DNA of 52,599 bases, from assembly GCA_938083085.1 (NCBI GenBank), contig CALLKX010000030.1:1-52599 (forward strand). The letters run 5' to 3'. The notes under the pieces were generated by a model, which saw nothing but the letters and a program-made list of their open reading frames with translations, searched no databases and was not told where the DNA came from. The stretch comes from an uncultured bacterium. Its GTDB lineage: Bacteria; Planctomycetota; UBA1135; GCA-002686595. Positions 41,572-51,881 of this stretch are shown piece after piece; positions within the stretch are counted from its first letter, which is position 1, and each line of letters opens with the position of its first letter. The position numbers and the translations under genes are program-made.

Positions 41572-42246
41572 CCCCTGCCACCCGCGCCAGATCTCGAGCG
41601 GCGGGAGCTCCGCACGGAGCGAGACCGCCTCGGGCCGGGTCGGATGCGGGAGCTCCAGGGTCAGGGCGTGCAGGGCGACGCTGCGGTCTGGCAGCGGTGC
41701 CGCCGCGCCGTACCGGAGGTCCCCCACCAGGGGCGCGTCGAGGGACGCCATGGCGACCCGCAGCTGATGAGAGCGGCCGGTGATGGGGCTGAGCCGAACG
41801 AGGCTCTGCCCGCGCCGGTCCTCCAGCCGCTGGAACCTCGTCTCCGCGCGCTTGGCCCCCGGCGTCTCCCGATCGACGACCCGCACCGTGTTCCTGGATG
41901 AGTCCTTCAGCAGCCAGTGCTCGATGACGCCCTCCCGCTCCGTCAGCGGCCGGGAGGTCACCGCCAGGTAGGTCTTCTCGGCCTCGCCCGAGCGGAAGCT
42001 CTCCGAGAGGCGAGCCGCCCCCTTGCTCGTCCGGCCGAAGCACACCACCCCGCTGACCGGCCGATCGAGGCGATGAACCACGCCCAGGAAGACGTCCCCT
42101 GGCTTGCTGAACTCGCGCTTCAGGAAGGCCTTCGCGCCGTCGAGGAGGCTGGGGTCCCCGCTGGCGTCGGGGACCACCGGGAGCCCCGCCGGCTTGGCCA
42201 CGCCGAGCACGTGGTTGCAGCAATGCAGGACCTCAAGGTCCATCAC
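41566..42246 (-). CDS. RluA-family pseudouridine synthase
   Basis: A 226-residue synthase without the S4 RNA-binding domain. The catalytic motif is VHRLDRPVSG (D61), followed by KTYLAV, GRSHQLRVAMASLDAPLVGDLRYG, and HALTLELPHP. By length it resembles the S4-less RluA/TruC group (23S or tRNA targets), but the site cannot be assigned. The gene overlaps the methyltransferase upstream by 4 bp (atga). The pair may both modify rRNA, a typical arrangement. Confidence 0.93.
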   Translation of the reverse strand: MMDLEVLHCCNHVLGVAKPAGLPVVPDASGDPSLLDGAKAFLKREFSKPGDVFLGVVHRLDRPVSGVVCFGRTSKGAARLSESFRSGEAEKTYLAVTSRPLTEREGVIEHWLLKDSSRNTVRVVDRETPGAKRAETRFQRLEDRRGQSLVRLSPITGRSHQLRVAMASLDAPLVGDLRYGAAAPLPDRSVALHALTLELPHPTRPEAVSLRAELPPLEIWRGWQGL

Positions 42247-43184
42247 GAGTCCCGCGCGGCGTCACGGTCGTGGGCGCAGCCGCGGGCCCAGCGGGCGCAG
42301 AAGCCCGCGGGGAGCCAGCGGCGGGCGGACCCGGCCCCCGAGACGTCAGGAGCCTCGGGGATCGCCAGCTCGCCGGCCTCCACAGAGCCACCATCGAGGT
42401 CCCCGAACAGGTTGACGAAGGCCAGCGGGGAGTGTCCGACGGCGTACGTGCTGAGGATCACCATGGCGGCTGGGTTCGCCAGTTGCCCGGCGACCTCCAC
42501 GAGCTCTGCGAGGTGCTCCTCGAGGCGCCAGACCTCCCCCTTGGGACCTCGACCGTAGTGCGGCGGGTCCATCAGAATCGCGTCATAGGTGGAGCCGCGG
42601 CGCGCCTCCCGCCGGGCGAAGCGGAGCGCGTCCTCGCAGACGACTCGGAGGCCGCCTCGCCCCAGGCCGCTGGCCTCCGCGTTGTCCACGGCCCAGGTGA
42701 TCGACGCCTTCGAGGCGTCCACATGCGTCACCTCCCAGCCCGCCTTCGCGGCCAGGACGCTCGCAGCGCCGGAGTAGCCAAAGAGATTGAGCAGCCGCGG
42801 TGGACTCCCCTTGAGCTCTGCACCGAGCGCCTCGATGGCAGCCCAGTTCGCCGCTTGCTCCGGGAACAGCCCGACGTGCTTGAACGGGGTCGGGCGAATG
42901 ATCAGCTCCGCACCGGCGTGCGTGACCCTCCACTCCGGCTGCTTCTTACGCGCTTCAGCGGGGGCTCCCTTGCGAGCCTCCCAGCGTCCTCCCCGGTCCG
43001 ACTCCCGGACGAACGTCAGGTCTGCGCCAGCCCAAACGTCATCGCCGCGGCGCCTCCGCCAGAGCGCCTGCGGGTCCGGGCGCCGGAGGACGATCGGGCC
43101 GAAGCGCTCGAGCTTCTCCCCCTGACCGCTGTCCAGCAGCGAGAAGTCAGCGAGGGCAGGTGCTTCGAAGACGGAGGGCTTCAC
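42243..43184 (-). CDS. Class I SAM-dependent methyltransferase (RlmI/RlmK-like)
   Basis: A 313-residue methyltransferase. It has an N-terminal beta-rich part, then HVGLFPEQAANWAAI, the SAM-binding LNLFGYSGAASVLAAKAG, an acidic strand end (VTHVDASKASITWAVDNA), and the catalytic-type DPPHYGRGP with a following lysine-containing loop. Such order (FPEQ, LFGYTG, DPPxYGRG) is that of a group of class I rRNA cytosine or guanosine methyltransferase relatives. Substrate unknown. It overlaps the RluA-like gene by 4 bp, so the two form an RNA-modification operon. Confidence 0.9.
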   Translation of the reverse strand: MKPSVFEAPALADFSLLDSGQGEKLERFGPIVLRRPDPQALWRRRRGDDVWAGADLTFVRESDRGGRWEARKGAPAEARKKQPEWRVTHAGAELIIRPTPFKHVGLFPEQAANWAAIEALGAELKGSPPRLLNLFGYSGAASVLAAKAGWEVTHVDASKASITWAVDNAEASGLGRGGLRVVCEDALRFARREARRGSTYDAILMDPPHYGRGPKGEVWRLEEHLAELVEVAGQLANPAAMVILSTYAVGHSPLAFVNLFGDLDGGSVEAGELAIPEAPDVSGAGSARRWLPAGFCARWARGCAHDRDAARDS

Positions 43185-43227
43185 GAGCGCATCCTATCCC
43201 CGCACTGCGCTCGCCGCATGGAGAGGC

Positions 43228-44850
<1,623 letters not shown>

Positions 44851-44918
44851 GGCGCGCAGAGGATAGCGGCACCGCCCACCGCAGCGCGCACCCGCCAGGG
44901 GTCGAATTCCACAACGAC

Positions 44919-44952
44919 CGAGGGCCGGCCCCCTCACGGAAGCCGGCCCTCG
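44919..44952. terminator. 11-bp hairpin downstream of the CC-repeat gene
   Basis: The arms 44919-44929 and 44942-44952 pair perfectly (CGAGGGCCGGC with GCCGGCCCTCG) around a 12-nt loop. It lies between the stop of the CC-repeat gene (44996) and the ABC-F start (44850), both minus strand. No clear U tract. Ten bases of the arm are identical to the centre of the hairpin at 26743-26780, suggesting a common 3'-end element in this genome. Confidence 0.65.
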
Positions 44953-44995
44953 ACGTCGAGTCTCAATGGGAGCCGCGCTCCCGGGAGACCCTGGC

Positions 44996-46228
44996 TCAGT
45001 TCTTGTCGGCCTTGTTCGCGACGGTCGCGGCCTTTTCCTTGGTCGCGGAGCAGCACTCCGACTTGGCGGCGGCCTTCTGGGCCTTCGCTTCCTGGCAGCA
45101 CTCGCTCTTCGCGGGCTTGGCGGCCACGGTCGCGGCCTTCTGGCTGGCGGAGCAGCACTCGGACTTGACCGGCTTCGCAGCGACGGTCGCGGCCTTCTCC
45201 TTGGTGGCGGAGCAGCACTCGCTCTTCGCGGGCTTGGCGGCCACGGTCGCGGCCTTCTGGCTGGCGGAGCAGCACTCGGACTTGACCGGCTTGGCGGCGA
45301 CGGTCGCCGCCTTCTCGCTGGCGCACGCCGAGTCACACTCGACCGTCTGGCCAGCCTTGGCCGCCTTGGACTCGAGGCAGCACTCGCTCTTCGCGGGCTT
45401 GGCAGCGACGGTGGCGGCCTTCTCAGCGGTCGCGGAGCAGCACTCGCTCTTCACCGGCTTGGCGGCCACGGTCGCGGCCTTCTGGCTGGCGGAGCAGCAC
45501 TCCGACTTGGCCGGCTTGGCGGCCACCACGGCGGCCTTGGTCGTCGGGCAGGTCGAACCGCAGTCGCTCTTCTTGACTGCGACGGTCGCAGCCTTCTCCT
45601 TGGTGGCGGAGCAGCACTCGCTCTTGGCGGCGGCCGTCTGAGCCTTCGCTTCCTGGCAGCACTCGCTCTTCACCGGCTTGGCGGCCACGGTCGCGGCCTT
45701 CTCAGCGGTCGCGGAGCAGCACTCGCTCTTGGCGGCGGCTGTCTGAGCCTTCGCCTCCTGGCAGCACTCGCTCTTCGCGGGCTTGGCGGCCACGGTCACA
45801 GCCTTCTGGCTGGCGGAGCAGCACTCGGACTTGGCCGGCGTGGCGGCAACCACGGCCGCCTTGGTCGTCGGGCAGGTTGAGCCGCAGTCGCTCTTCTCGA
45901 CCGCCACGGTCGCGGCCTTGGCCTTGGTCTCGGAGCAGCAACCGCTTTTCGCGGCGGCCGTCTGGGCCTTCGCTTCCTGGCAGCACTCGCTCTTGGCGGG
46001 CTTGGCGGCCACGGTCGCGGCCTTCTGGCTGGCGGAGCAGCACTCGGACTTGGCCGGCGTGGCGGAGACCACCGCGGCGCGGGATGTGGCCGCGCAGCAG
46101 GTCGTCTTCTCGACGGAGACCTGAGCAGCCTTGCTGGCAGCCGCCGGGCAATCTTGAGCGTGGGCAGGCGTGACGCTGAAAGCGATCAGCAGCGCGAGCG
46201 CGGAGAGGCTTTGGATGAAGAACTTCAT
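44996..46228 (-). CDS. Secreted Cys-Cys repeat protein of unknown function
   Basis: A 410-residue exported protein I cannot assign to a family. It has a clear signal peptide (1-24, ending AHA-Q). The whole mature part consists of repeated units of about 14-18 residues with the core K-S-E-C-C followed by SASQKAATVAAKPA, QEAKAQTAAA or SATxEKAATVA. I count 17 CC doublets plus two SDCGSTC and one VECDSAC variants, about 41 cysteines in all, with Lys/Glu/Ala/Val and almost no aromatic residues. Such a chain could bind soft metals or form a disulfide-linked envelope layer; both are inference. The repeats are also near-identical as DNA, so the array is being homogenised. The ATG at 46228 is chosen for the signal peptide. 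Divergent from htrA. Confidence 0.85.
   Translation of the reverse strand: MKFFIQSLSALALLIAFSVTPAHAQDCPAAASKAAQVSVEKTTCCAATSRAAVVSATPAKSECCSASQKAATVAAKPAKSECCQEAKAQTAAAKSGCCSETKAKAATVAVEKSDCGSTCPTTKAAVVAATPAKSECCSASQKAVTVAAKPAKSECCQEAKAQTAAAKSECCSATAEKAATVAAKPVKSECCQEAKAQTAAAKSECCSATKEKAATVAVKKSDCGSTCPTTKAAVVAAKPAKSECCSASQKAATVAAKPVKSECCSATAEKAATVAAKPAKSECCLESKAAKAGQTVECDSACASEKAATVAAKPVKSECCSASQKAATVAAKPAKSECCSATKEKAATVAAKPVKSECCSASQKAATVAAKPAKSECCQEAKAQKAAAKSECCSATKEKAATVANKADKN
45000..46130. repeat. Homogenised array encoding the CC repeats
   Basis: Blocks such as gagcagcactcggacttg and ttggcggccacggtcgcg recur with few changes along the coding region. Unit lengths of about 42-54 bp are multiples of three. 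Higher-order blocks (several units in a fixed order) are repeated too, as expected of unequal recombination. Confidence 0.9.
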
Positions 46229-46558
46229 AGGAGGTCGGTGGTTCATCGAAGGGACGCCGGGGCGAGACACGCCACGGAGAAGTCTCTATCGAAGTAGTTG
46301 GGAGGCAGACTGTTGGGGAAGGGACGACGGGGGCGACGGTCTCCGGCCGGAGCACATCCCCAATTGGGAGCGGCACTGAGCCATGGGGTGGGGAACACCC
46401 TAAGGCCGTACGGGCGCGCCAAGGGCTCGTTGGCGTACGTTGAGAGTAAGCGATTTAGACCAAGATTGCAGGCGCGCATCCAAGAGCCCCCCGCACGCTA
46501 TAAGAGGAATGTAAGCGGGCCCCTGGGTGGGCCCGGCTCCGTTCTGTCCCGAGACCAC
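46229..46558. promoter_or_regulatory. Divergent promoter region between the CC-repeat gene and htrA
   Basis: This 330-bp gap is the only possible site for both promoters. On the plus strand TATAAG at 46499-46504 resembles a -10 box, but no good -35 is seen 16-18 bp upstream. It would start the htrA transcript near 46511. A perfect 7-bp inverted repeat (CGGGCCC, 6-nt loop, GGGCCCG) at 46516-46535 would then form the very 5' end of the leader, 24 bp before the ATG. For the minus-strand gene I see no convincing promoter. Both promoter calls are weak. Confidence 0.35.
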
Positions 46559-47620
46559 ATGAGCACATCCCAAAGGCGCCTCCATCTCGGCTCACTCGGC
46601 CTCGTCTCCGCCGCCGCTGGCCTCCTGGCCGCGTCGTTTGGGCTCGGGCAGAGGTTTGCGCCGACTCAACTGGACCCCCGCCAGGCCGCAGCCCAGGTCT
46701 CGCAGGCCCTCCAGACGGCCAGCGCGGACGCCGCCCGCTCTGTGGTCCAGGTGGAGTCCTTCCGGAGAAGCCGGGGGCGCCTGAGGAAGATTCTCGACGG
46801 TTCGGGCGTGGTGATCGACGAATCAGGTCTCGTGGTCACGAATCACCACGTGATCTCCGGGGCCAGTGCCTTCCGGGTGGTCTTCACCAGCGGCGAGCGA
46901 TGTGACGCCGAGCTCCTCGGCTCGGACGAGTCCACGGATCTCGCGCTCCTCCAGGTCACAGGCGACCGAGATTTCTCCCCCATGCCGCTCCGGACGGACC
47001 TCCCGCCGGTCGGAGAGCTCGTGCTCGCGGTCGGCAATCCCCTGAGCCTGGGGCACACCGTGACCCTCGGAGTCGTGAACGGGCACGGTCGCAACAACCT
47101 CGACATCGCCGAGTACGAGAACTACATCCAAACCGACGCTGCCATCAACCCTGGGAACAGCGGCGGCCCGCTCGTGGACGTGGAGGGACGGGCCGTGGGG
47201 ATCACCGTCGCCGTGGGACTCGCCTCCAACGGAGACGAGGGGCTCGCCTTCGCGATCCCATCGTCCATGGTCCGCAAGGTCGTCGACGAGATCGAGGCTC
47301 ACGGCCGCGTGCGGCGCGCCTACCTCGGCGTGGGCACCTTCTCCCGCTGGGAGGCGGGGCGGTCCCTACGCGCTGATCGCGAAGCCGGCTACACCGGGCC
47401 GAGCGCCGTCAAGGTTCGGTCGGTCTATCCCGACACCCCCGCAGCTTCCGCCAAGATCAAGGAGGGAGACATCCTGTTGGCCGTGGGCTCCCGCAAGCTC
47501 ACCGACTCCCAGAGCTTCACGAACTCGCTCATCGAGGCCTCTCCGGAGGAGTCGACGACGATCCGCCTCTGGCGTGACGGTCGGGTCATCAACGTCTCCG
47601 CCGTTCTCACGGAACGGTAA
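46559..47620 (+). CDS. HtrA/DegP-type serine protease with one PDZ domain
   Basis: A 353-residue envelope protease. An N-terminal membrane anchor or signal (about 10-30) precedes the trypsin-like domain with the triad H97 (TNHHVIS), D127 (STDLALL) and S201 (GNSGGP). One PDZ domain follows at about 265-350 (DTPAASAKIKEGDILLAVGSRKL). The single PDZ and the anchor suggest a DegS-like or DegP-like quality-control role in the periplasm. Start chosen at 46559; the open frame extends to 46298 through the promoter region. It is divergent from the CC-repeat gene. Confidence 0.93.
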   Translation: MSTSQRRLHLGSLGLVSAAAGLLAASFGLGQRFAPTQLDPRQAAAQVSQALQTASADAARSVVQVESFRRSRGRLRKILDGSGVVIDESGLVVTNHHVISGASAFRVVFTSGERCDAELLGSDESTDLALLQVTGDRDFSPMPLRTDLPPVGELVLAVGNPLSLGHTVTLGVVNGHGRNNLDIAEYENYIQTDAAINPGNSGGPLVDVEGRAVGITVAVGLASNGDEGLAFAIPSSMVRKVVDEIEAHGRVRRAYLGVGTFSRWEAGRSLRADREAGYTGPSAVKVRSVYPDTPAASAKIKEGDILLAVGSRKLTDSQSFTNSLIEASPEESTTIRLWRDGRVINVSAVLTER

Positions 47621-47726
47621 CGTCGGGCCGTCTCCAGCGGTCGCCGGGGGGCTCGGTCCGGCCGAGCAAGAACCAGGCGCCTTTGGACCACCGCGCGAGC
47701 CACAGCGGCGCAGCGAGATCGAGACG

Positions 47727-48554
47727 ATGACGTGGGCTGAGATCATCCTTCCCGAACCCGGCGACCACGCCACCGAGGTGAACCACGTCACCCTTGGTTC
47801 ATTCGAGATCTGCTGGGTCTGCCTCTCCTCCCCTGCCCGCGCAGGGGGAGAGGATTCGGCCTTCCTCGGAGCCGACGGTACGGACGGGCTCTTTGGATTC
47901 GCCATCGACGGGATGGGAGGAATGGCGCGGGGCGCCGAGGCCGCTCGAGTCTCCGCCACGACCCTCGCCAGGGAGCTCGCCCGCCCAGCCGAGCTGGAAT
48001 CCCCGGTCCAAAGAGCCGTCCGCGCCGTACGGCAGGCTCACGCGCAGGTCATCCAGCATTGCGCGGGTGGAGGCGCCACCATCGCCGGGGCCGTGTTCTC
48101 CCGAGCCCAGGTCCAGACGCTCCATGCCGGAGACGCGGAGGTCCTCATCCTCGGCGAAGACGGAACCTGCCGGCACCGCACGGCCGCGCACTCTCCCGTG
48201 GGACGCGCCCTGCAGCGGGGCCTGATCGACGAAGAGCGGGCCCTCGCCCATCCCGAACGGCACCTCGTTTCCAACGGCCTTGGCGTCACGCCGATGTCGC
48301 TTCACCTCGGCCCGCACATCGACCTGGGGCTCGGGGACACTGCGCTGATCGTGACCGATGGAGTGACCGACAACGTACGAGAGACCGAGATCGCCGACAG
48401 CCTCCGGGACAGCCACCTCCCCGTCGCGACCGCCCAGCTGACCGATCTCTGCCGGGACCGAATGCTGAGATCGCTCACCACCCGGACCCGCTCCCCTCGA
48501 CTCGGCAAGGCAGACGACCTGACCCTCCTGGCGATTCGACGGACGGGGCGCTAG
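47727..48554 (+). CDS. PP2C-family protein phosphatase-like protein
   Basis: A 275-residue metal-dependent (PPM) Ser/Thr phosphatase-like domain. Metal-site motifs: E42-D43 (GEDSAFLG), D61-G-M-G-G, TDGVTDN with its Asp, and ADDLTLLAI at the end. GATIAGAVFSRAQVQTLHAGDAEVLIL gives the central strands. No membrane segment is visible, so it is likely cytoplasmic, reversing kinase action on proteins. No kinase gene is in the window. It begins 106 bp after htrA and is convergent with the FG-GAP gene. Confidence 0.88.
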   Translation: MTWAEIILPEPGDHATEVNHVTLGSFEICWVCLSSPARAGGEDSAFLGADGTDGLFGFAIDGMGGMARGAEAARVSATTLARELARPAELESPVQRAVRAVRQAHAQVIQHCAGGGATIAGAVFSRAQVQTLHAGDAEVLILGEDGTCRHRTAAHSPVGRALQRGLIDEERALAHPERHLVSNGLGVTPMSLHLGPHIDLGLGDTALIVTDGVTDNVRETEIADSLRDSHLPVATAQLTDLCRDRMLRSLTTRTRSPRLGKADDLTLLAIRRTGR

Positions 48555-48705
48555 ACCATTCAACCCGGCCCGTCGCCTCCAAGGCCGGCGAACCCATGCC
48601 GTGGCGCTGCGGGGTGAGATTGAGCCCTGACTCGAGCTCCGGCCCGAGCCTCGATGGGGTCAGACATTCTCCCTAGGCGCCCTCGCTCATCGTCGGGCGG
48701 CTTCA

Positions 48706-50364
48706 TCAGGGCAACACGAAGACGGCGACCCGACCCGGCCGGCACGTTGAGCTGGCCGAGGTACAGCCATGATGGCTGCCCGGCTCGCCCACGGCGAGCC
48801 GGTGGACGCCGCCGCGTCCGCGAGAGACCGCCAGGGACGCCCCGAACTCTCCACCGATCGTCGGCGACGGCGCGGAGAGCGTCTCGACAGCCACCGCCCC
48901 CTGACTGGCGTCGAAGCGCTGGACATGCCCGGCCAGGGGGGCACCGCCCGCTCCCTCGAAGGGCGCTCCGACCAGCAGCTGTCCCGCGATCGCGGCCAGC
49001 GTCAGCCCAAAGCCCCCGCCGGGCCGGCCGCGGAGCGTCATGACCTCCCGCGGCCCGATGGCCACGAGGTCGTACACATGGACCACCCCACGTCCAACGG
49101 CGGCCACCGCGAGGCCTGGCCGGCCCGAGCCCCATGCGACGGGCAGAGAGCAGAGGGTCGCTCCAAACCTCGCCCCCGCCTCGGAGGACCGGAGAGACCA
49201 GAGGCGGTCGCCGGACCTCGAGACACCGACGACGCTTCCAGCCCCAGGTGCGAGGCTCCCATGACCGGGGGCGCCGATGGCCAGGTGTCCGTCGACCCAG
49301 GCCAGAGCCGCCCCGAAGGACATCCCGACCCCTGGCGATCCAGGCCGCACGGTCTGGACGAGGCCCCACCGGGCGTGCGCTGCATCGCCAGCCCCTCCGA
49401 TCTGCTCGAAGAGGTGCACCGCGCCCACCACCGGCCTTCCCGTTTCAGGGTCGGCCTCGAAAGGAGCGCCGACGGCCAAGACCGTGGGCTCGCCGCCCAC
49501 CTCGAGGAAGGCGAGCGCCGTCCCAAAGCCCCCCCCGGCCGTGCCCGGCGGTGCCTGGAGGACCTGAGTGATCGTCCCAAGGCCTTCCCCTGGACGGGCG
49601 TAGGCAAGGGTGACCGCGCCGGTCTGCGCCTCGCCGACCCGGGCGCTCGGAGCCCCCAGGGCCGTCCACCCACCCGCAGACGCAAGGGCACGCCCCTGTT
49701 CATCGTCCCCCCTCGGTGGAGCCATCGGCCCTGGTACGCCGGAACCCTCGGAGGGCCCACGCCACCACGAAGCGGGCCCACCGACCCTCCATCTCCCTCC
49801 ATTGCCGCCCCGGACCGCCCCCAGGACGAGTCCCCCACCGCCCACAGCGACTCCGGCCGGAGCGCCGACAACCAGCCCCGGGCCCCATGGAGACGCCGCG
49901 ACAAAGGAGACCGTGGCACCGAAGCCCGGCGGCCGACCGCGAGCCGCTGACGCCACGAGTTCGACGGGGGCGTCCGCCCACCCCTCCAAGCGGGTGAGGG
50001 GTGCCCGCTCCGGACATGCCCGAAGGAAGGACGGGCGAAGACCTCCGAGGCGCTCCCCGAGCACCGCCTCCAGCCCCGGTCCCAGGGCAGGCCCCAGGGC
50101 TGGCCCCAGGGCTGGCCCCAGGGCTGGCCCCAAGGCTGGGCTGAGCGCTGCCCCCAGCGCCGGCCCCCAGCCCGGAACTGGACGAGCCCAGAGCCCGACC
50201 GCCGCGACCGCGGCGAGCCAGAACATCAAGACCCACGATCCTCGGGCGCTCCCCAGGCGCTTGAGGGCTCCATGGCCAGGGGGCTTGCCACAGGGGAGCT
50301 CGGAGGAGCTCCTCCGGGACCGTGAGTTCATCGTCCTCGCCTGGTGCTGAGTCGGTCCATTCAT
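48706..50364 (-). CDS. Surface FG-GAP (integrin-like beta-propeller) repeat protein with GPAL linker
   Basis: A 552-residue exported protein. After a basic N-terminus there is one hydrophobic segment (about 35-53), then a linker of GPAL repeats (about 62-85), and six or seven propeller blades of FG-GAP type: FGATVSFVAAS...LVVGAPAG, FGTALAFLEV...LAVGAPF, FGAALAWVDGHLAIGAPG, FGATLCSLPV, FGLTLAAIAGQLLVGAPF, FGASLAV...LAVGEPG. It probably binds ligands at the cell surface; calcium-loop Asp residues are sparse. The ATG at 50364 is preceded by an AGGAG at a suitable distance, one of few good ribosome sites in the window; upstream frame to 50685 is low complexity. Confidence 0.78.
   Translation of the reverse strand: MNGPTQHQARTMNSRSRRSSSELPCGKPPGHGALKRLGSARGSWVLMFWLAAVAAVGLWARPVPGWGPALGAALSPALGPALGPALGPALGPALGPGLEAVLGERLGGLRPSFLRACPERAPLTRLEGWADAPVELVASAARGRPPGFGATVSFVAASPWGPGLVVGAPAGVAVGGGGLVLGAVRGGNGGRWRVGGPASWWRGPSEGSGVPGPMAPPRGDDEQGRALASAGGWTALGAPSARVGEAQTGAVTLAYARPGEGLGTITQVLQAPPGTAGGGFGTALAFLEVGGEPTVLAVGAPFEADPETGRPVVGAVHLFEQIGGAGDAAHARWGLVQTVRPGSPGVGMSFGAALAWVDGHLAIGAPGHGSLAPGAGSVVGVSRSGDRLWSLRSSEAGARFGATLCSLPVAWGSGRPGLAVAAVGRGVVHVYDLVAIGPREVMTLRGRPGGGFGLTLAAIAGQLLVGAPFEGAGGAPLAGHVQRFDASQGAVAVETLSAPSPTIGGEFGASLAVSRGRGGVHRLAVGEPGSHHGCTSASSTCRPGRVAVFVLP
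50072..50150. repeat. 12-bp tandem repeats encoding the GPAL linker
   Basis: About six copies of ggccccagggct (plus strand) follow each other and encode G-P-A-L units behind the membrane segment of the FG-GAP protein. In frame; flanking copies are degenerate. Confidence 0.85.
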
Positions 50365-50805
50365 GCTCGCTGATCTCCTGGTGTCCTGAGGTCTCGGTGT
50401 TCCGGGTTCACGGCTCCACTCCCCACGCCCCAGAGCGCGTCCGCGCGCCCTGAAAGTGCGGGCGGCAGTGAAGCCGACGCAGTGGGCTCGTGGGTGACTG
50501 CCCCGGAGGTGACTGCCGCGGAGGTGACTGCCGCGGAGGTGACTGCCGCGGGGGAAACGGCCGCGGGGGTCACGGCTACAGAGAAGACCGCCCAGGGCGG
50601 GACGGCCGCAGGTGGGTCGCCGCGGACCTGCAGGTCCGAGGCCGCCGGCCCGGCTCGCTGTGCCCCCTCCGGAGAGGGAGGTCACCCGCTCGACCGCCCT
50701 TGCCCTTCAACCCTTGCCCTTCAATAGGGCGACGGATAGACCCTCCAAGCGTTGCAGGCTTCGGCGGAATCGCGCGCGGGCTCGACCGATAGAATCCCGG
50801 CTGCC
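50365..50805. other. 441-bp gap with a repeat and no supported gene
   Basis: Divergent stretch between the FG-GAP gene and mqnA. It holds the 15-bp repeats at 50493-50567 and otherwise GC-rich sequence without recognisable protein in any frame. It must contain both promoters. Confidence 0.55.
50493..50567. repeat. Five 15-bp tandem repeats upstream of mqnA
   Basis: Units of ggtgactgccgcgga: the second and third are identical, the first and fourth differ by a base, the fifth is decayed. Junctions give the word ggaggtga several times, a ribosome-site look-alike on the plus strand, but no start codon with a protein-like frame follows. Confidence 0.88.
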
Positions 50806-51630
50806 ATGTCACACCCCAAGACCAGCGCGCTCCGTGTGGGCTCCGTGCCCTACCTCGTCGGGCGCCCCCTCGACCAGGGCCTCGGCGATGAGCCGGGCAT
50901 CGAGCTTCACCACGCGGTGCCTGCGCTCCTCATTGACCAGCTCCGCGCTGGCGAGATCGACGTCGCCCTGGTCTCCTCCATCGAGCTCTTCCGCACCCCG
51001 GGCTATCGGTACATCGACGGCATCGGAGTGGCCGGTGAGAGCTACGTCGGGAGCGTGCAGGTCTTCCTCCGCAAGCCGATCCAGGAGGTTCGCTCCATCG
51101 CCATGGACCCCTCCAGCCGCGCGGCTGCGGCCCTCACACGGACGCTGCTCCACGAGCGAGAGGGCGGGGCGCCGCGATATGAAGAGGTCCCGCTCGGCGA
51201 CGACCCGCGCGAGCAGGCGGGCACGGACGCCTGGCTCCGTATCGGTGACCCGGCCCTGCGCGAGACGCTGACGATCGACGCCCCGGCGTGGAACCCCAGC
51301 GAGGAGTGGCGGCGACGGACGGGCTTGCCGTTCATCTTCGCCGCCTGGATCGTCCGCGGCGACGCGGACATCGAGCCCCATCTGGGCGCGTTCGCGCGAG
51401 CCCGGGAAGCCGGGCGCGCTTCGATCCGACAGCTCGCGGCCCAGGCCGCGACCGAGTGGAGCCTCCCGGAGGGCAAGTGCTTCGAGTACCTGTCCGAGGA
51501 GTGCAGCTACGACCCCGGGGCGTCCATGGCGCCCAGCCTGGCCGAATTCCAGCGCCGTGCAGCACTCGCAGGGGTGTGCCCTCGCAACATCCTCCCGGAC
51601 CCAATCGACCTTGGTGCCGCCGAGCACTAG
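50806..51630 (+). CDS. mqnA: Chorismate dehydratase (MqnA)
   Basis: First enzyme of the futalosine pathway: dehydrates chorismate to 3-enolpyruvyl-oxybenzoate, the substrate of MqnE. The 274-residue protein has the periplasmic-binding-protein-like fold motifs of the family: LRVGSVPYLVGRPL, VPALLIDQLRAGEIDVALVSSIELF, VQVFLRKPIQEVRSIAMDPSSRAAAALTRTLL, LRIGDPAL, and LPFIFAAWIVR. The ATG at 50806 matches the family N-terminus. It is 20 kb from mqnC-mqnE, so the pathway is split; mqnB and mqnD are not in the window. Confidence 0.94.
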   Translation: MSHPKTSALRVGSVPYLVGRPLDQGLGDEPGIELHHAVPALLIDQLRAGEIDVALVSSIELFRTPGYRYIDGIGVAGESYVGSVQVFLRKPIQEVRSIAMDPSSRAAAALTRTLLHEREGGAPRYEEVPLGDDPREQAGTDAWLRIGDPALRETLTIDAPAWNPSEEWRRRTGLPFIFAAWIVRGDADIEPHLGAFARAREAGRASIRQLAAQAATEWSLPEGKCFEYLSEECSYDPGASMAPSLAEFQRRAALAGVCPRNILPDPIDLGAAEH

Positions 51631-51645
51631 CCTCGGAGCAGCCCC

Positions 51646-51831
51646 ATGCCGCGCCTCATCGACTCCAACCACTGCCCTCACTGCGGGGACGCCCTCCCGA
51701 AGCCGGCCCCCAGGGTTTGTCCCGGCTGCGCGGGGTCCCTTCAGCAGCGCCACCTCAAGGCCGGGTGCATCTCGACGGGGCCCGCGATCTTTCTGCTGGG
51801 CTGGCTCGTCCTACGGAGCCTCGGAGCGTGA
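51646..51831 (+). CDS. Small zinc-ribbon membrane protein
   Basis: A 61-residue protein: a C-x2-C...C-x2-C zinc ribbon (NHCPHCGDALP and RVCPGCAGSL), a short basic turn, and one membrane helix at about 46-59. It begins 15 bp after mqnA and its stop (tga) overlaps a GTG that could start the next gene, so it sits in a tight plus-strand cluster. Function unknown; such ribbons often tether or regulate partners. Confidence 0.75.
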   Translation: MPRLIDSNHCPHCGDALPKPAPRVCPGCAGSLQQRHLKAGCISTGPAIFLLGWLVLRSLGA

Positions 51832-51881
51832 ATTCGGAGCACGGTGAAATCGGCGCCGACGACCTCCCAAGAAGGCGTCCC

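Noticed and set aside
44966..45880. Plus-strand frame antisense to the CC-repeat gene, rich in RGLGGHGRGLLAGG
   Set aside because: Repetition only mirrors the minus-strand repeats; the minus frame has a signal peptide and regular CC spacing.
46229..46233. CCTCC directly before the ATG of the CC-repeat gene as a regulatory anti-Shine-Dalgarno element
   Set aside because: Five bases in GC-rich DNA are expected by chance; on the opposite strand it reads AGGAGG but no start follows.
50493..50567. CRISPR-like repeat array upstream of mqnA
   Set aside because: Units are contiguous 15-mers with no spacers; no cas genes nearby.
50482..50727. Small plus-strand gene over the 15-bp repeats with VTAAE repeats
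   Set aside because: Composition comes only from the repeat; no signal sequence or conserved part and no link to mqnA.
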